From the NCBI RefSeq assembly GCF_028867935.1, contig NZ_JAPQNS010000019.1, positions 62,001 through 126,000 of the forward strand: a stretch of DNA of 64,000 bases. The letters run 5' to 3'. The translations under genes were made by a program, and so were the position numbers. Origin of the DNA: Flavobacterium sp. SUN052 (GTDB lineage: Bacteria; Bacteroidota; Bacteroidia; Flavobacteriales; Flavobacteriaceae). This document shows positions 27,691 through 36,741 of the stretch, one piece after another (the first letter of the stretch is position 1; each line of letters starts with the position of its first letter). The notes beneath the pieces were generated by a model. It ran no database searches. It worked only from the letters and a program-made list of their open reading frames with translations, and was not told the DNA's origin.

Positions 27691-28880
27691 AGTACTGCCT
27701 GCTTTTTATTAATCTTTGGCTTGTACAATCGGTTTTAGGCCAGACCAACTTACCAGTTGTCAGAGCAACGTCTAGAAATGTTGCCATTAGAGATGGCGAT
27801 TTTTTCGATAAAAATGCTTGGTCGCTTTCGCCAAAAATTAAACCAGACGTGTACACCGCCGACCGAAGCCGAAAGCCGAAATGGGTGGTTTTCTACACGG
27901 ATATTGATTCGATCAAGACCAAAGTAGCGCCTGGAACCTCGTTTGATTTTATCGTTTTGCTGAATGGGAAAGATTCGTGCTACACTCGCATTGCCAGTGC
28001 TATTCCTCCAGCTAGCATACAAAAGAGCGTAAAGAGTACCCACGATACCATACCGTTTACGCTCACTGCCAAAAATGCAATTCATGTAAAGTCCATAATC
28101 AACAACACCGATACGCTGAATTTACACTTCGACGTTGGATCGTTTGACTTTAAAATCACCCAGGCGGCCATCCTAAACAAAACGAAACTCCTGGCCAATC
28201 AACCCGACGCATTGGCCGGGCGTACCAAACCGAATTTCAACCAATTGGAGAAAGTACATACCCTGAAAATGGGCAAAGTGGTCTGGACCGACCCTGTTGT
28301 TGTACCAACGCTGCTTACCGCACATGATATGGACGGTCGATTTGGCTGGAATCTGTTCGAAGGCAAGTCGGTGGAGATTGACTACGATAAAAGCCTGCTG
28401 ATTATTCACTCAGAGCCGCCCAAAACCCTGAAAGGCTACTCGAAATCCAGGCTAGAGTTCCTGCGTTCTTTCGTTTGTATTCACGGGACAATTGAGATCA
28501 GCAATAAAATGTACGAAGGCAATTTCCTGCTTGACACTGGTTCTGAGAAAGCCATGATTTTAGATAGTGTCTGGGCTAGTAAACAGCACTTTCCGACCGA
28601 TTTGCCACTCATAAGCGTTACAACATTCAGAAACCCACGTGGTGAAAAATTTGAAACAAAAACAGTGTTGTCGCCGAAGCTTTCGCTCAATGGCTTACCG
28701 CTTTCGAACGTGCCAGCGACCTTACTGGGAAGTCGAAATCCAGCCAACTTCGAGGTGAATTTTCTGGGTAACGATGTTCTGAAACGATTCAATACCGTGC
28801 TGGACTTCAAAAATGACCTTGTTTACCTGAAGCCAAATAAGTTTACGGGCGTGCCCTATCTGGAGACCCTGAAGCAATAA
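27687..28880 (+). CDS. Exported retropepsin-like aspartic protease
   Basis: A 397-residue protein with a signal peptide (LVQSVLGQ). An aspartic protease active-site triplet is clear in the second half (Asp283, FLLDTGSEKAMI). The first half holds a related but altered motif at Asp149 (LHFDVGSFDFKI, Val for Thr), so the protein looks like two lobes with one active triplet. The start codon overlaps the stop of the beta-helix gene (ATGA), implying translational coupling. It lies 30 nt before the diheme cytochrome gene. The target may be another protein of the cluster; that is inference. Confidence 0.78.
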   Translation: MKYCLLFINLWLVQSVLGQTNLPVVRATSRNVAIRDGDFFDKNAWSLSPKIKPDVYTADRSRKPKWVVFYTDIDSIKTKVAPGTSFDFIVLLNGKDSCYTRIASAIPPASIQKSVKSTHDTIPFTLTAKNAIHVKSIINNTDTLNLHFDVGSFDFKITQAAILNKTKLLANQPDALAGRTKPNFNQLEKVHTLKMGKVVWTDPVVVPTLLTAHDMDGRFGWNLFEGKSVEIDYDKSLLIIHSEPPKTLKGYSKSRLEFLRSFVCIHGTIEISNKMYEGNFLLDTGSEKAMILDSVWASKQHFPTDLPLISVTTFRNPRGEKFETKTVLSPKLSLNGLPLSNVPATLLGSRNPANFEVNFLGNDVLKRFNTVLDFKNDLVYLKPNKFTGVPYLETLKQ

Positions 28881-28910
28881 TCATCAACGATAGCCACCTC
28901 CTGTCAGATA

Positions 28911-29948
28911 ATGGCGAAACTCCTTTTATTCTTGTCAGCCCTAACGTTACTCTTGATTTCGTTTACGGTACGGCAACAAAATACCGTACCGGCCAAACTC
29001 TCGGACTATGGCTTTTTTGTGGGTAATCTTGCCGACCAGAAGCCCGCAGAAGGGGTAGTTCCATACATCCTTAACACACCTCTTTTTTCAGATTATGCCG
29101 AAAAGCTCCGATTCGTAAAACTGCCCGCCGGAAAAGCCGCTCAGTACAATGCGAAAGAGGTAATGGATTTCCCAGTTGGCACAACTATTATCAAGACATT
29201 TTACTTCCCGACCGATTTTCGGGATGCGACGAAGGGTCGCCGGATTATGGAAACACGCTTGCTGATTCATGGTGAGTCTGGTTGGAAAGCTCTCGAATAT
29301 GTTTGGAACGACGAACAAACCGATGCTCTGCTCGAAGTAGCGGGCGACCGTAAACCCGTGGTCTATGTAGATGCCGATGGCCGCAAACACGAGCAGGAAT
29401 ACGTGATTCCAAACCTGAACCAGTGTAAAAGCTGCCACAACCGAAACGAAGTGCTGATGCCTATTGGCCCCACGGCCCGGCAGCTCAATGGCGCTCTCAA
29501 GTATGAATCTGGCTCCGAAAACCAACTAGCTCACTGGCAGAAAACAGGTTTACTTACTGGCTTGCCTGATCTGGCAACTATTCCCCATGCTCCCGTCTGG
29601 AACGACCCTACCACCGGCTCCCTCAACGACCGCGCCCGCATCTGGCTCGATATAAACTGTGCGCATTGCCACCGGCCCGATGGACCTGCCAACACCTCAG
29701 GCCTCAATTTGTCAATTCACGAGCAAAACCCAACCGCCCTGGGAATCCGTAAAACACCCGTTGCCGCTGGGCGTGGTTCTGGTAACCGGCGGTACGACAT
29801 CGTGCCAAGCCGCCCCGACGAATCGATCCTAGTATACCGGATGGAGTCAACCGATCCGGGTGTAATGATGCCCGAAGTAGCCAGAAAAGTAACTCATCGT
29901 GAGGGCATTGCCTTAATTCGTGAGTGGATCAAATCCCTACCGGAATAA
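28911..29948 (+). CDS. SO2930-type diheme c-type cytochrome
   Basis: A 345-residue exported protein with a signal peptide (LLFLSALTLLLISFTV) and two heme sites, CKSCH (Cys172) and CAHCH (Cys250). The opening KLSDYGFFVGNLADQKP and the segment YILNTPLFSDYAEKLRFVKL match the conserved family described beside the beta-helix protein at 26494. The last part, VYRMESTDPGVMMPEVAR, holds a possible distal Met. It probably carries electrons in the periplasm or at the outer face; its donor and acceptor are unknown. It is followed after 79 nt by an M48 protease gene on the same strand. Confidence 0.87.
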   Translation: MAKLLLFLSALTLLLISFTVRQQNTVPAKLSDYGFFVGNLADQKPAEGVVPYILNTPLFSDYAEKLRFVKLPAGKAAQYNAKEVMDFPVGTTIIKTFYFPTDFRDATKGRRIMETRLLIHGESGWKALEYVWNDEQTDALLEVAGDRKPVVYVDADGRKHEQEYVIPNLNQCKSCHNRNEVLMPIGPTARQLNGALKYESGSENQLAHWQKTGLLTGLPDLATIPHAPVWNDPTTGSLNDRARIWLDINCAHCHRPDGPANTSGLNLSIHEQNPTALGIRKTPVAAGRGSGNRRYDIVPSRPDESILVYRMESTDPGVMMPEVARKVTHREGIALIREWIKSLPE

Positions 29949-30027
29949 ACTTTTTGCGCTCTTTTTTGTCTCAAGTACAACGAAGTATCACCGCACAGGT
30001 GGTTTGATTCGTTAAAACACTCAACCG

Positions 30028-30789
30028 ATGAAAAAGATAACATATATTTTGATAGGTGGATTGCTGTTAGCATCTCCTATCGTCAGCCAGGCCCAGAGTA
30101 TTGGGCAGGCCGCCATGGATGCCATCACGCTGGCAACTCTTTCCGATGATCAGGTAGCTCAATTATCTCGGCAAGCTGTCGAGCAAATGGATGCTCAAAA
30201 TCCCGTTGCTGGCGCGGGCGACCCTTACGCAGCCCGTTTGGCCAAGATTGTGGCCCGGCACCGAACAGTAAGCGGAATCCCCATGAATTACAAAGTCTAC
30301 AAAATAAAGGACGTGAATGCGTTTGCTACCGCCGATGGCAGTGTGCGGGTTTTTCAGGGATTAATGGACATCATGTCGGACAATGAACTGTTGGCTATCA
30401 TGGGTCACGAAATTGGCCACGTGGTGAACAAGGACACGCGAGATGCCATGAAAAGTGCGTTGAAACGCTCAGTCGCTCTGAATTTGATTGGATCGGGCGG
30501 TGGCACGTTGGCGGCCCTGACTCGGTCGCAGGCAGCTGCAATTGGCAATGCGTTGTACAGTGCCAACTTTAGTCGTCAGCAAGAAACCGAAGCGGACGAT
30601 TACAGCTATTCGTTTCTAAAAAAGAACCGTTACAATGTACTGGCGCTGGCCACTTCGTTTGAGAAACTGGCCAAAATGAGCGGTGGTGGCGGAGGAGGTG
30701 TTGCCGAAATCGTTTCGAGTCACCCCGACAGCCAGAAACGGGCTCAGCGCGTGCGTGATCGGGCGAAGAAAGATGGCCTAGCGCGCTAA
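30028..30789 (+). CDS. Exported M48 family zinc metalloprotease
   Basis: A 253-residue protein with a signal peptide (cleavage near VSQAQS). The HEIGH zinc motif lies at 127-131 (IMGHEIGHVVN), and the third zinc ligand is probably the Glu in QETEADDYSY. A Gly-rich linker follows. This is the short periplasmic M48 type (LoiP/BepA-like), which works in envelope protein quality control. It is the last plus-strand gene of the cluster and converges with lptD across a family A hairpin. It may belong functionally to the envelope genes and not to the cytochromes. Confidence 0.88.
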   Translation: MKKITYILIGGLLLASPIVSQAQSIGQAAMDAITLATLSDDQVAQLSRQAVEQMDAQNPVAGAGDPYAARLAKIVARHRTVSGIPMNYKVYKIKDVNAFATADGSVRVFQGLMDIMSDNELLAIMGHEIGHVVNKDTRDAMKSALKRSVALNLIGSGGGTLAALTRSQAAAIGNALYSANFSRQQETEADDYSYSFLKKNRYNVLALATSFEKLAKMSGGGGGGVAEIVSSHPDSQKRAQRVRDRAKKDGLAR

Positions 30790-30794
30790 AAAAT

Positions 30795-30907
30795 GGAACG
30801 CGGATGACACGGATTGAACGGATTTTCGCGGATTTTTTAAAATCTGACTTAAGCGGATACAATAGAAAATCCGTGTAGATCCGCATAATCCGTGTCATCC
30901 GCGTTCC
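30795..30907. repeat. Hairpin repeat, family A copy 4
   Basis: Outer arms of 20 bp are perfect (30795-30814 and 30888-30907, GGAACGCGGATGACACGGAT). The interior continues with weaker pairing between CGGATTTT-containing words. It fills the gap between the convergent M48 protease and lptD genes (stops at 30789 and 30911), so it might also serve as a transcription end. Confidence 0.93.
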
Positions 30908-30910
30908 CAT

Positions 30911-33900
30911 TTAAAATCCGCCCCGATCGTAGAAACTCCGACGGCGGCTTAATTTCAACTCCTGCAAGATGGCCGACCGTACCCGCAAATCGAAGGAATA
31001 GTTGCCACTGCGAAGTGTACTCCCCGAAAAAGGTGTCCAGTTGAACGCCATGTCCCAGCAATGCAAATCGCGGTTAATACCCACCGTAGTGATTGAAGGG
31101 CGTTTGTATTGAATATCGTAACCTGAGTTGAAGGTAAATTTCCACTTGGGCGTCAGGCTGAAATCACCATTAAAGGTTATAGCCTGAATAACGTTGAAGT
31201 TTTTAACACCGTTGATCTCGCGAGGCCCAGGAGCAAACAGGCTGTAGCCGTATGAATAGCTGATATTGAGCGACCAGGGAATATTGAAATCGACGTAGAG
31301 ATCGGGGTTGGCATTGATAGCCTGCATGGTTGCATCGTTCACACCAGCTGACTTTTTGGGTTTGTCAGAGCCCTTTGGAGCAATACGACCACTTACATAG
31401 AACTGAGCACTGGTGAGCCGGGCAAGGCCCTGTCCCTTATTGATCGCATAACTCGGAATCCGTTCGAACTGCGTGACTCCTGTCGAAGCCACAACGATTT
31501 CGCGATACGCATATGGGTCGAAGTTGGCAGAGAAGTTAAAACTGATGTTTTTGAAAATCTGGGTGTTAGCGCTCAACGAAATATTCGACAGGTTGTACGT
31601 CGGCGCGTTAAGGTCGTAACTGCCATTAAGGCTAATGTTATCAAAAATTGAAATCTTCTTGAATTCCGCCCCAGTTGAGTCGCTGCGGGCGCGAACTTTC
31701 ATCTCCAACTGGTTCACAATTCCGAACGAGACAATAGCATTCGCCTTTCCAGTTCCCCCACTCGAATTACCGCCAATACCTCTGTATCGAGAAAAATAGC
31801 GTCGCTCCTCAGAAAGGCCCGGAATGGCCAGGTATTGCACAAAACCAAACGACGGGTCTGAGAAATTTGGGATATAAGATAGCGCAACCGAAGGAGCAAT
31901 GGTGTGCCGGATGGCCTGTAAACGTTTCCCTTTGAAGAAAACAGTACCGTAGGCTCGCGTATTCATGCTTACGCTGGTGGCGAAATTATACACGGAATAA
32001 ATTCCTCGCGTGGTATCGACACGAACCGAATCGGTATTACCATACTGGACATAATTAAGCCTTTTACGGTAAATATCACCATTGATGGAGAAACCAGGGG
32101 TGATGTTGATATACTTGGCAATCTTGATGTTGGGCAGAGAGATCGGAATGCTGTATCGACCTGTTACCAGACCGTTCTTGAGCAACGTTGGTAGGTTTTC
32201 CGTGTTGAACGGTACAATATTTGCGTCGGTCACCAATCCACCATTATTCCGAACCAAGCCCAGCCTGATACTATCAGCACGAGCAAGGCTATCCCGGATA
32301 ATATCGCCACGGGGCCGTAAACGAGACCTTGTCCCTACCAGCTTGAAGCCCAAACCGGTGGTATCAATACGGTTTGTATTAATGGAATTAGTCACGGTAG
32401 CAGCTCCATTGAAATCGAAACCTACCCGGAATGATTCGTACCATTTTCCAGTGCCCCCTTTCAGGGCAAACGGAGAAATCTGATTTAAGCCAAACGACAA
32501 ATCCGTTGACACATCCGTTTTGCCGCTCTGCCGAACTCCCGTACGCGGGTCCGTTTGCCCAAACTGCTGATTCACCCGAAGGCTACTGCTGGTACGAATG
32601 TATTGCCCAATCTGTCGGCTATACTGCACCGACGAACCTGCCACGTTCGATACGTAACGTTCGGTTTGGGTGGTATTGAACTGGTTATAGCTGTTACTAC
32701 TGATGTTCACATTGGCTGAAAACGTACTCCGTCGGCCCAGGTTTTGTGGGGCATGCGACCAACTAACCGAGAAATCGTTGCGGGGAGACTGCGTTTTATC
32801 GACGCGGTCGCCGGAACGGTTGCGGGCAAAGCGCAAATCGAAGCCACCGCTGTAGCGATACCGTTTGTTGTAAGCGCCGGTGGTACCAAGCCCCCAGCTT
32901 CCGCGTGAATAAATTTGCCCTTTAAACTGCAAGCCCAGGTGCTCGTTTACGGCCCAGTAATAACCACCATCACGGAGGTAATACCCCCGACCATTGGGTT
33001 CTTCACCGTATTGCGGCATCAGTACCCCCGACACACCAATATCTTTTTTCTTAGGGAACGGGAAAAAGCCAAACGGCAACCCAATAGGCAACGGAATCTG
33101 GTTAATCACTAAGTTGAAGGGCCCAGCAATAACCTGTTTATTATGGACAACCTTCAGTTTACTGGCATTGATGTGGAAGTGGGGTGTAGCCAAATTACAG
33201 GTCGTATAAATGGCTCCACGAATGTATAAATTGTCGTCAGAATCTTTTTTTACGTTATTTCCCCGGATATTTCCTTCGCCTTGCTGGGTAATAACGCCCT
33301 GAATTTTACCCTTTTTGGACTTGAAATTATACCTGATTTCTTTGGCGTCGTACTGCCCATCACCATCTTTAAAAACAGGTTGCCCAATTAGTTTTCGAGC
33401 CGTAGAATCATATCGACCACGGGCATAAACCTCATTGGTCGTATAATTGAGTTTGATGTAATCAGCCTTCAGCGAAATCTCACCGTACTCAACATTAGCA
33501 TCGCCAAACAGTTCAACTACCTGTCCATCAGCCGCGTAGATTGTAGAATCTTTGGATGAATACTTTACCGTGGTTTTAAATGATTCATCAGTCACGGTGG
33601 TGTCTCGACTTACGGAATCTCTACTAGCCAGTCCGGTAGTATCGCCGGCAGCACGTGACCCGGTAGGGCGTGCACCAGTCCGAATGTTTAATGGTCGGCG
33701 TGTTGTAGCCGTTCCAGAGGCAGGCGGAGTAGTTGTCGATGTGGGTGTTGTCGCCGGAACCGGGTTGAGTACAGTTGGTTCGGGTCGGTTCGGCACGGTT
33801 TGTGCAGGAACAGTAGCAGGAGGCATACCTCCCTTAGATGGCAACACCGGAACTTGCTGTGCCTTAGCTACATAGGCCGTTAGGCTGATCCACAAGATAG

Positions 33901-33925
33901 CAAAGACCAGTGTAACATTACGCAT
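30911..33925 (-). CDS. lptD: LPS-assembly protein LptD-like outer-membrane barrel
   Basis: About 1004 residues from ATG 33923-33925 (MRNVTLVFAILWISL), which gives a proper signal peptide; a longer frame to 34006 has no support and would cross a promoter element. A Pro/Thr-rich linker (about 25-80) is followed by an OstA-like beta-jellyroll (about 110-260, YAADGQVVELFGDANVEY), the lipid A-transport part, and then a long barrel ending YDRGGF. It inserts lipopolysaccharide into the outer leaflet. It is divergent from the N-acetylmuramoyl-L-alanine amidase and near the MCE gene, an order I regard as conserved in Bacteroidota. It is longer than the proteobacterial LptD, as usual in this phylum. 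Confidence 0.87.
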   Translation of the reverse strand: MRNVTLVFAILWISLTAYVAKAQQVPVLPSKGGMPPATVPAQTVPNRPEPTVLNPVPATTPTSTTTPPASGTATTRRPLNIRTGARPTGSRAAGDTTGLASRDSVSRDTTVTDESFKTTVKYSSKDSTIYAADGQVVELFGDANVEYGEISLKADYIKLNYTTNEVYARGRYDSTARKLIGQPVFKDGDGQYDAKEIRYNFKSKKGKIQGVITQQGEGNIRGNNVKKDSDDNLYIRGAIYTTCNLATPHFHINASKLKVVHNKQVIAGPFNLVINQIPLPIGLPFGFFPFPKKKDIGVSGVLMPQYGEEPNGRGYYLRDGGYYWAVNEHLGLQFKGQIYSRGSWGLGTTGAYNKRYRYSGGFDLRFARNRSGDRVDKTQSPRNDFSVSWSHAPQNLGRRSTFSANVNISSNSYNQFNTTQTERYVSNVAGSSVQYSRQIGQYIRTSSSLRVNQQFGQTDPRTGVRQSGKTDVSTDLSFGLNQISPFALKGGTGKWYESFRVGFDFNGAATVTNSINTNRIDTTGLGFKLVGTRSRLRPRGDIIRDSLARADSIRLGLVRNNGGLVTDANIVPFNTENLPTLLKNGLVTGRYSIPISLPNIKIAKYINITPGFSINGDIYRKRLNYVQYGNTDSVRVDTTRGIYSVYNFATSVSMNTRAYGTVFFKGKRLQAIRHTIAPSVALSYIPNFSDPSFGFVQYLAIPGLSEERRYFSRYRGIGGNSSGGTGKANAIVSFGIVNQLEMKVRARSDSTGAEFKKISIFDNISLNGSYDLNAPTYNLSNISLSANTQIFKNISFNFSANFDPYAYREIVVASTGVTQFERIPSYAINKGQGLARLTSAQFYVSGRIAPKGSDKPKKSAGVNDATMQAINANPDLYVDFNIPWSLNISYSYGYSLFAPGPREINGVKNFNVIQAITFNGDFSLTPKWKFTFNSGYDIQYKRPSITTVGINRDLHCWDMAFNWTPFSGSTLRSGNYSFDLRVRSAILQELKLSRRRSFYDRGGF

Positions 33926-34010
33926 AGCTACGCTAGGAATAATAAAGTATGCTTTTTTAAGTTCTACCAATGGAAGAAATTTGTCGAATGTGTGGGAGGA
34001 ACCCATTGTA

Positions 34011-34018
34011 CAAAGGTA
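34011..34018 (-). promoter_or_regulatory. -7 promoter element of lptD
   Basis: On the minus strand this reads TACCTTTG, an exact match to TAnnTTTG, 85 nt before the ATG at 33925. It supports the shorter lptD start. The -33 element is not clear. Confidence 0.5.
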
Positions 34019-34920
34019 TGACGAACGAAAGTCCCATCATTGCGTTGAAACGGAACAGCTTGTTAAAAATTATTAAGGGTTCCGTTGTCTTATGGCCGCT
34101 ACTGGCCATGGGTGTGCTGCCGGAGCCAACTCTGTCGCTGCGAGACACCACCAACGGCGTTGTTCTGGAGACAAGCAGGCCCAGCAGTACCCGGCCCGAA
34201 CTAGGTCGTCCGAAGGAATTGCGGACAGTAGTCATTGACCCCGGACACGGTGGCAAAGACCCTGGCTGTATGACATCGCGTAACCGCGAATCGCGGATTG
34301 TTCTGAAAATTGCTCTACAACTAGCCCGCCGGATAAAAACCGAACTGCCCGAAGTACGCGTGATTCTGACCCGCGCCAGTGACCACTTTGTTGACCTGGC
34401 CGAACGGGCTGCCATTGCCAACCGCAACCGTGCCGATTTGTTTATTTCGATTCACGTTAATGCCAACCCGCACTCAAAGGCTATTAATGGTACTGAAACC
34501 TATACGCTTGGTTTGCACAAAACGGAAGGCAACCTGGATGTTGCCCGTCGCGAGAACGCCGTTATCCTGAAAGAAGAAAACTACGAGCAGAAGTATAAAG
34601 GGTTCAACCCCAATTCTCCTCTGGCGCATATTATGCTAGCTAACTACCAGCACGCGTTTATGGCCAGCAGCATCAATTTTGCCGAGAAAGTAGAGCGCAG
34701 TTTCAAACACAACGCCGACCGCAGAAGTAAGGGCGTAAAGCAAGCCGGTTTTGTGGTGTTATGGCGCACAACCATGCCCAGTGTGCTGGTTGAAACGGGT
34801 TATTTAACGAACGCTGAGGAGGAGAAATACCTGGCATCAGCTGATGGTCAGGAAGAGATATCAGAGGCCATTTTCAAAGCATTCGCTCAATACAAAGAGG
34901 AGATCGAAACGGTAGAATAG
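34018..34920 (+). CDS. N-acetylmuramoyl-L-alanine amidase (Amidase_3, AmiC-like)
   Basis: About 300 residues from ATG 34018 (MTNESPIIALKRN); an earlier ATG at 33970 is possible. A hydrophobic segment near SVVLWPLLAMGVL acts as signal or anchor. The zinc amidase motifs are intact: VVIDPGHGGKDPG, the Glu in SRNRESRI, FISIHVNANPH and PSVLVETGYLTN with the catalytic Glu. The enzyme cuts the amide between muramic acid and the stem peptide during cell separation. It is divergent from lptD and followed by the MCE gene after a short repeat. Confidence 0.93.
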   Translation: MTNESPIIALKRNSLLKIIKGSVVLWPLLAMGVLPEPTLSLRDTTNGVVLETSRPSSTRPELGRPKELRTVVIDPGHGGKDPGCMTSRNRESRIVLKIALQLARRIKTELPEVRVILTRASDHFVDLAERAAIANRNRADLFISIHVNANPHSKAINGTETYTLGLHKTEGNLDVARRENAVILKEENYEQKYKGFNPNSPLAHIMLANYQHAFMASSINFAEKVERSFKHNADRRSKGVKQAGFVVLWRTTMPSVLVETGYLTNAEEEKYLASADGQEEISEAIFKAFAQYKEEIETVE

Positions 34921-34921
34921 T

Positions 34922-34999
34922 AGACTAGTCATTGGTCACTAGTCGGCAACCTGGGGATAACCAATGACGCGAAGCTATTGACCAATGACAAATGACTAA
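34922..34999. repeat. Short repeats in inverted arrangement
   Basis: Words of the type TAGTCATTGGTCA occur at 34926-34938 and, reverse-complemented, in 34979-34998, with another partial copy between. Pairing is imperfect. It lies between the amidase and MCE genes and is probably a decayed element. Confidence 0.6.
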
Positions 35000-35077
35000 C
35001 TTTTGTACTTTCGCGGGACAAAAGCCAGTTAGATCGGGTTATAGATGAAAGCAAATTAGACTGGCTCCCATCTATCC

Positions 35078-36079
35078 ATGAAAATATCCCAGGAAGTTAA
35101 AGTTGGAATCCTTGCTGTTGTGGCATTGACCTTGTTTTATTTTGGATTCCGATTTTTGAAAGGCTCCGACTTCTTTTCTGCCGAAAACCACTATCGCGTC
35201 ATCTACGACAACGTGGATGGTTTAACGAACTCAAATCCTGTCACACTCAATGGCTTATCGGTTGGTCGTGTCAAAAAAATCGAAATTCTTCAGGAGAAAA
35301 ACAATCAGTTGATGGTTACTGTAGCCATCGACAAGAAGATAATGATTGGCAAAGGCACCAGGGCGGTATTAGCCGATGGAGGCCTGCTCGGCGGTAAAGT
35401 GATTCAGTTACAGATTCTTCAAAAAGATGGTCCCCTCGAAATAGACGGAATGCTGGTTGCGGCTAAAGAAGCTGGTCTGCAAGCACTTATTCGAGAAAAA
35501 ACATTACCTGTTCTTAACAACGTAGACTCGCTTACCAAGAACCTCAATCTGATTGTTAAATCGTTTGATAAGACAGGAGCAGCTTTGAATACTACGCTTG
35601 AGAATGCCAGTCGTGTCACTGGTACTTTAGATCTGACCGTACAGGAAAACCGGGTTGCCCTTCAAACAACACTTGGCAACGTGAATCGCCTGTCGTCTTC
35701 CTTGATCGAAACCGAAAAGCAGCTAAAGCCTATTTTGGCCAAAGTTGATAACGTAGCCGATTCGCTTCGTTCTTTACAATTACGGCAGACATTGGCCAAT
35801 GCCAACCGCACTGTCGACAATCTGCAACAACTTCTGGCGGGCGTTCAACAGGGCAAAGGCACCCTCGGCAAACTTACCTCCGACGATAAACTGTATGCTA
35901 ACGTCAACGCGACAACGGCTAGTCTTGAGAAACTTCTAACCGACCTCCGCGAGAACCCTAAACGCTACGTTCAGTTCTCGTTATTCAGCCGTAAAGAGAA
36001 AACACAACCAGGCAAACCCGGTTCTGTAACCGTCACCACGTCGACCATTACGACCACAAAGGCCGACTCGACGCAGTAA
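35078..36079 (+). CDS. MCE/MlaD family lipid-transport protein
   Basis: A 333-residue protein with one N-terminal membrane helix (VKVGILAVVALTLFYFGF), then a single MCE domain (about 38-115, YRVIYDNVDGLTNSNPVTLNGLSVGRVKKI), and a long helical C-terminal region (about 130-300) rich in leucine heptads that should form a tunnel across the periplasm. The tail is Lys/Thr-rich. MCE proteins move phospholipids between the membranes with an MlaE/F-type permease and ATPase, which are not in this window. The neighbourhood (LptD, amidase) supports an envelope role. A possible -7 element TACTTTCG lies at 35006-35013. Confidence 0.92.
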   Translation: MKISQEVKVGILAVVALTLFYFGFRFLKGSDFFSAENHYRVIYDNVDGLTNSNPVTLNGLSVGRVKKIEILQEKNNQLMVTVAIDKKIMIGKGTRAVLADGGLLGGKVIQLQILQKDGPLEIDGMLVAAKEAGLQALIREKTLPVLNNVDSLTKNLNLIVKSFDKTGAALNTTLENASRVTGTLDLTVQENRVALQTTLGNVNRLSSSLIETEKQLKPILAKVDNVADSLRSLQLRQTLANANRTVDNLQQLLAGVQQGKGTLGKLTSDDKLYANVNATTASLEKLLTDLRENPKRYVQFSLFSRKEKTQPGKPGSVTVTTSTITTTKADSTQ

Positions 36080-36143
36080 TCTCTTGGGTTGATTTTGCCC
36101 CATTTAATGCGTAATTTTCTGGAAAACAAACTCGTCCTCAGCT

Positions 36144-36725
36144 ATGGTAATGGATGCAAAACGGGTAGTCAGTCCGGAAGAGTATTTAGCCATCGAACGG
36201 CAGGCACTCGACAAAAGCGAGTTTTTCAACGGCGAAATCATTCCTATGGCTGGTGCCACCCGCAACCACAACCGCATCAAGGAAAACCTTTCTATACTGA
36301 TAGGCTATTCACTTGAAGCATCCTTATGCCAGTCGTTTTCATCAGACATGCGCGTTCATCTCCCGGCCACGGGCCTGTATGCCTATCCTGACATTGTGAT
36401 TGTATGTGGTGAACCGGAACTTTTGCCCGACGAATTTGACAATTTGCTCAATCCAACCGTTCTAATCGAAGTAATGTCGGATGGCACCGAAGATTATGAC
36501 CGGGGTCGGAAGTTTGTCCGCTATCGGAGTATTCCGTCGCTTCAGGAGTATATACTCATTGACTCGCAAACAGTGGGGGTCGAAGTCTGGCGGAAGAATG
36601 ATCTTGGCCAATGGACGCTTGTTGAACAAAATACCGATCCAACCAGCCAATTTACGATTCAGACTATTAGCCTAACTATTTCGCTGCCTCAAACCTATGC
36701 CCGCACTACGGAGTTAATTGGGTAG
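36144..36725 (+). CDS. Uma2 family (DUF820) endonuclease-like protein
   Basis: A 193-residue protein with the Uma2 fold, a PD-(D/E)XK nuclease relative. It has the usual start RVVSPEEYLAIERQA, then FFNGEIIPMAGAT, and the core YPDIVIVCGEPE and PTVLIEVMSDGTEDYDRGRK with the expected acidic residues and Lys. The family is abundant in cyanobacteria and Spirosoma-like bacteria; its biological role is unclear, with mobile-element or defence links proposed. It overlaps the longest frame of the carboxylase gene but not its preferred ATG. Nothing else suggests a mobile element here. Confidence 0.85.
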   Translation: MVMDAKRVVSPEEYLAIERQALDKSEFFNGEIIPMAGATRNHNRIKENLSILIGYSLEASLCQSFSSDMRVHLPATGLYAYPDIVIVCGEPELLPDEFDNLLNPTVLIEVMSDGTEDYDRGRKFVRYRSIPSLQEYILIDSQTVGVEVWRKNDLGQWTLVEQNTDPTSQFTIQTISLTISLPQTYARTTELIG

Positions 36726-36741
36726 CATAAGTCCCGTATTA

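Noticed and set aside
33970..34006. Longer starts for both lptD (34006) and the divergent amidase (33970)
   Set aside because: They would overlap each other and the promoter element at 34011-34018; the lptD extension places the signal peptide far from the N-terminus.
36144..36725. Uma2 gene as a sign of a mobile element
   Set aside because: No terminal repeats or transposase flank it, and it stands alone between conserved genes.
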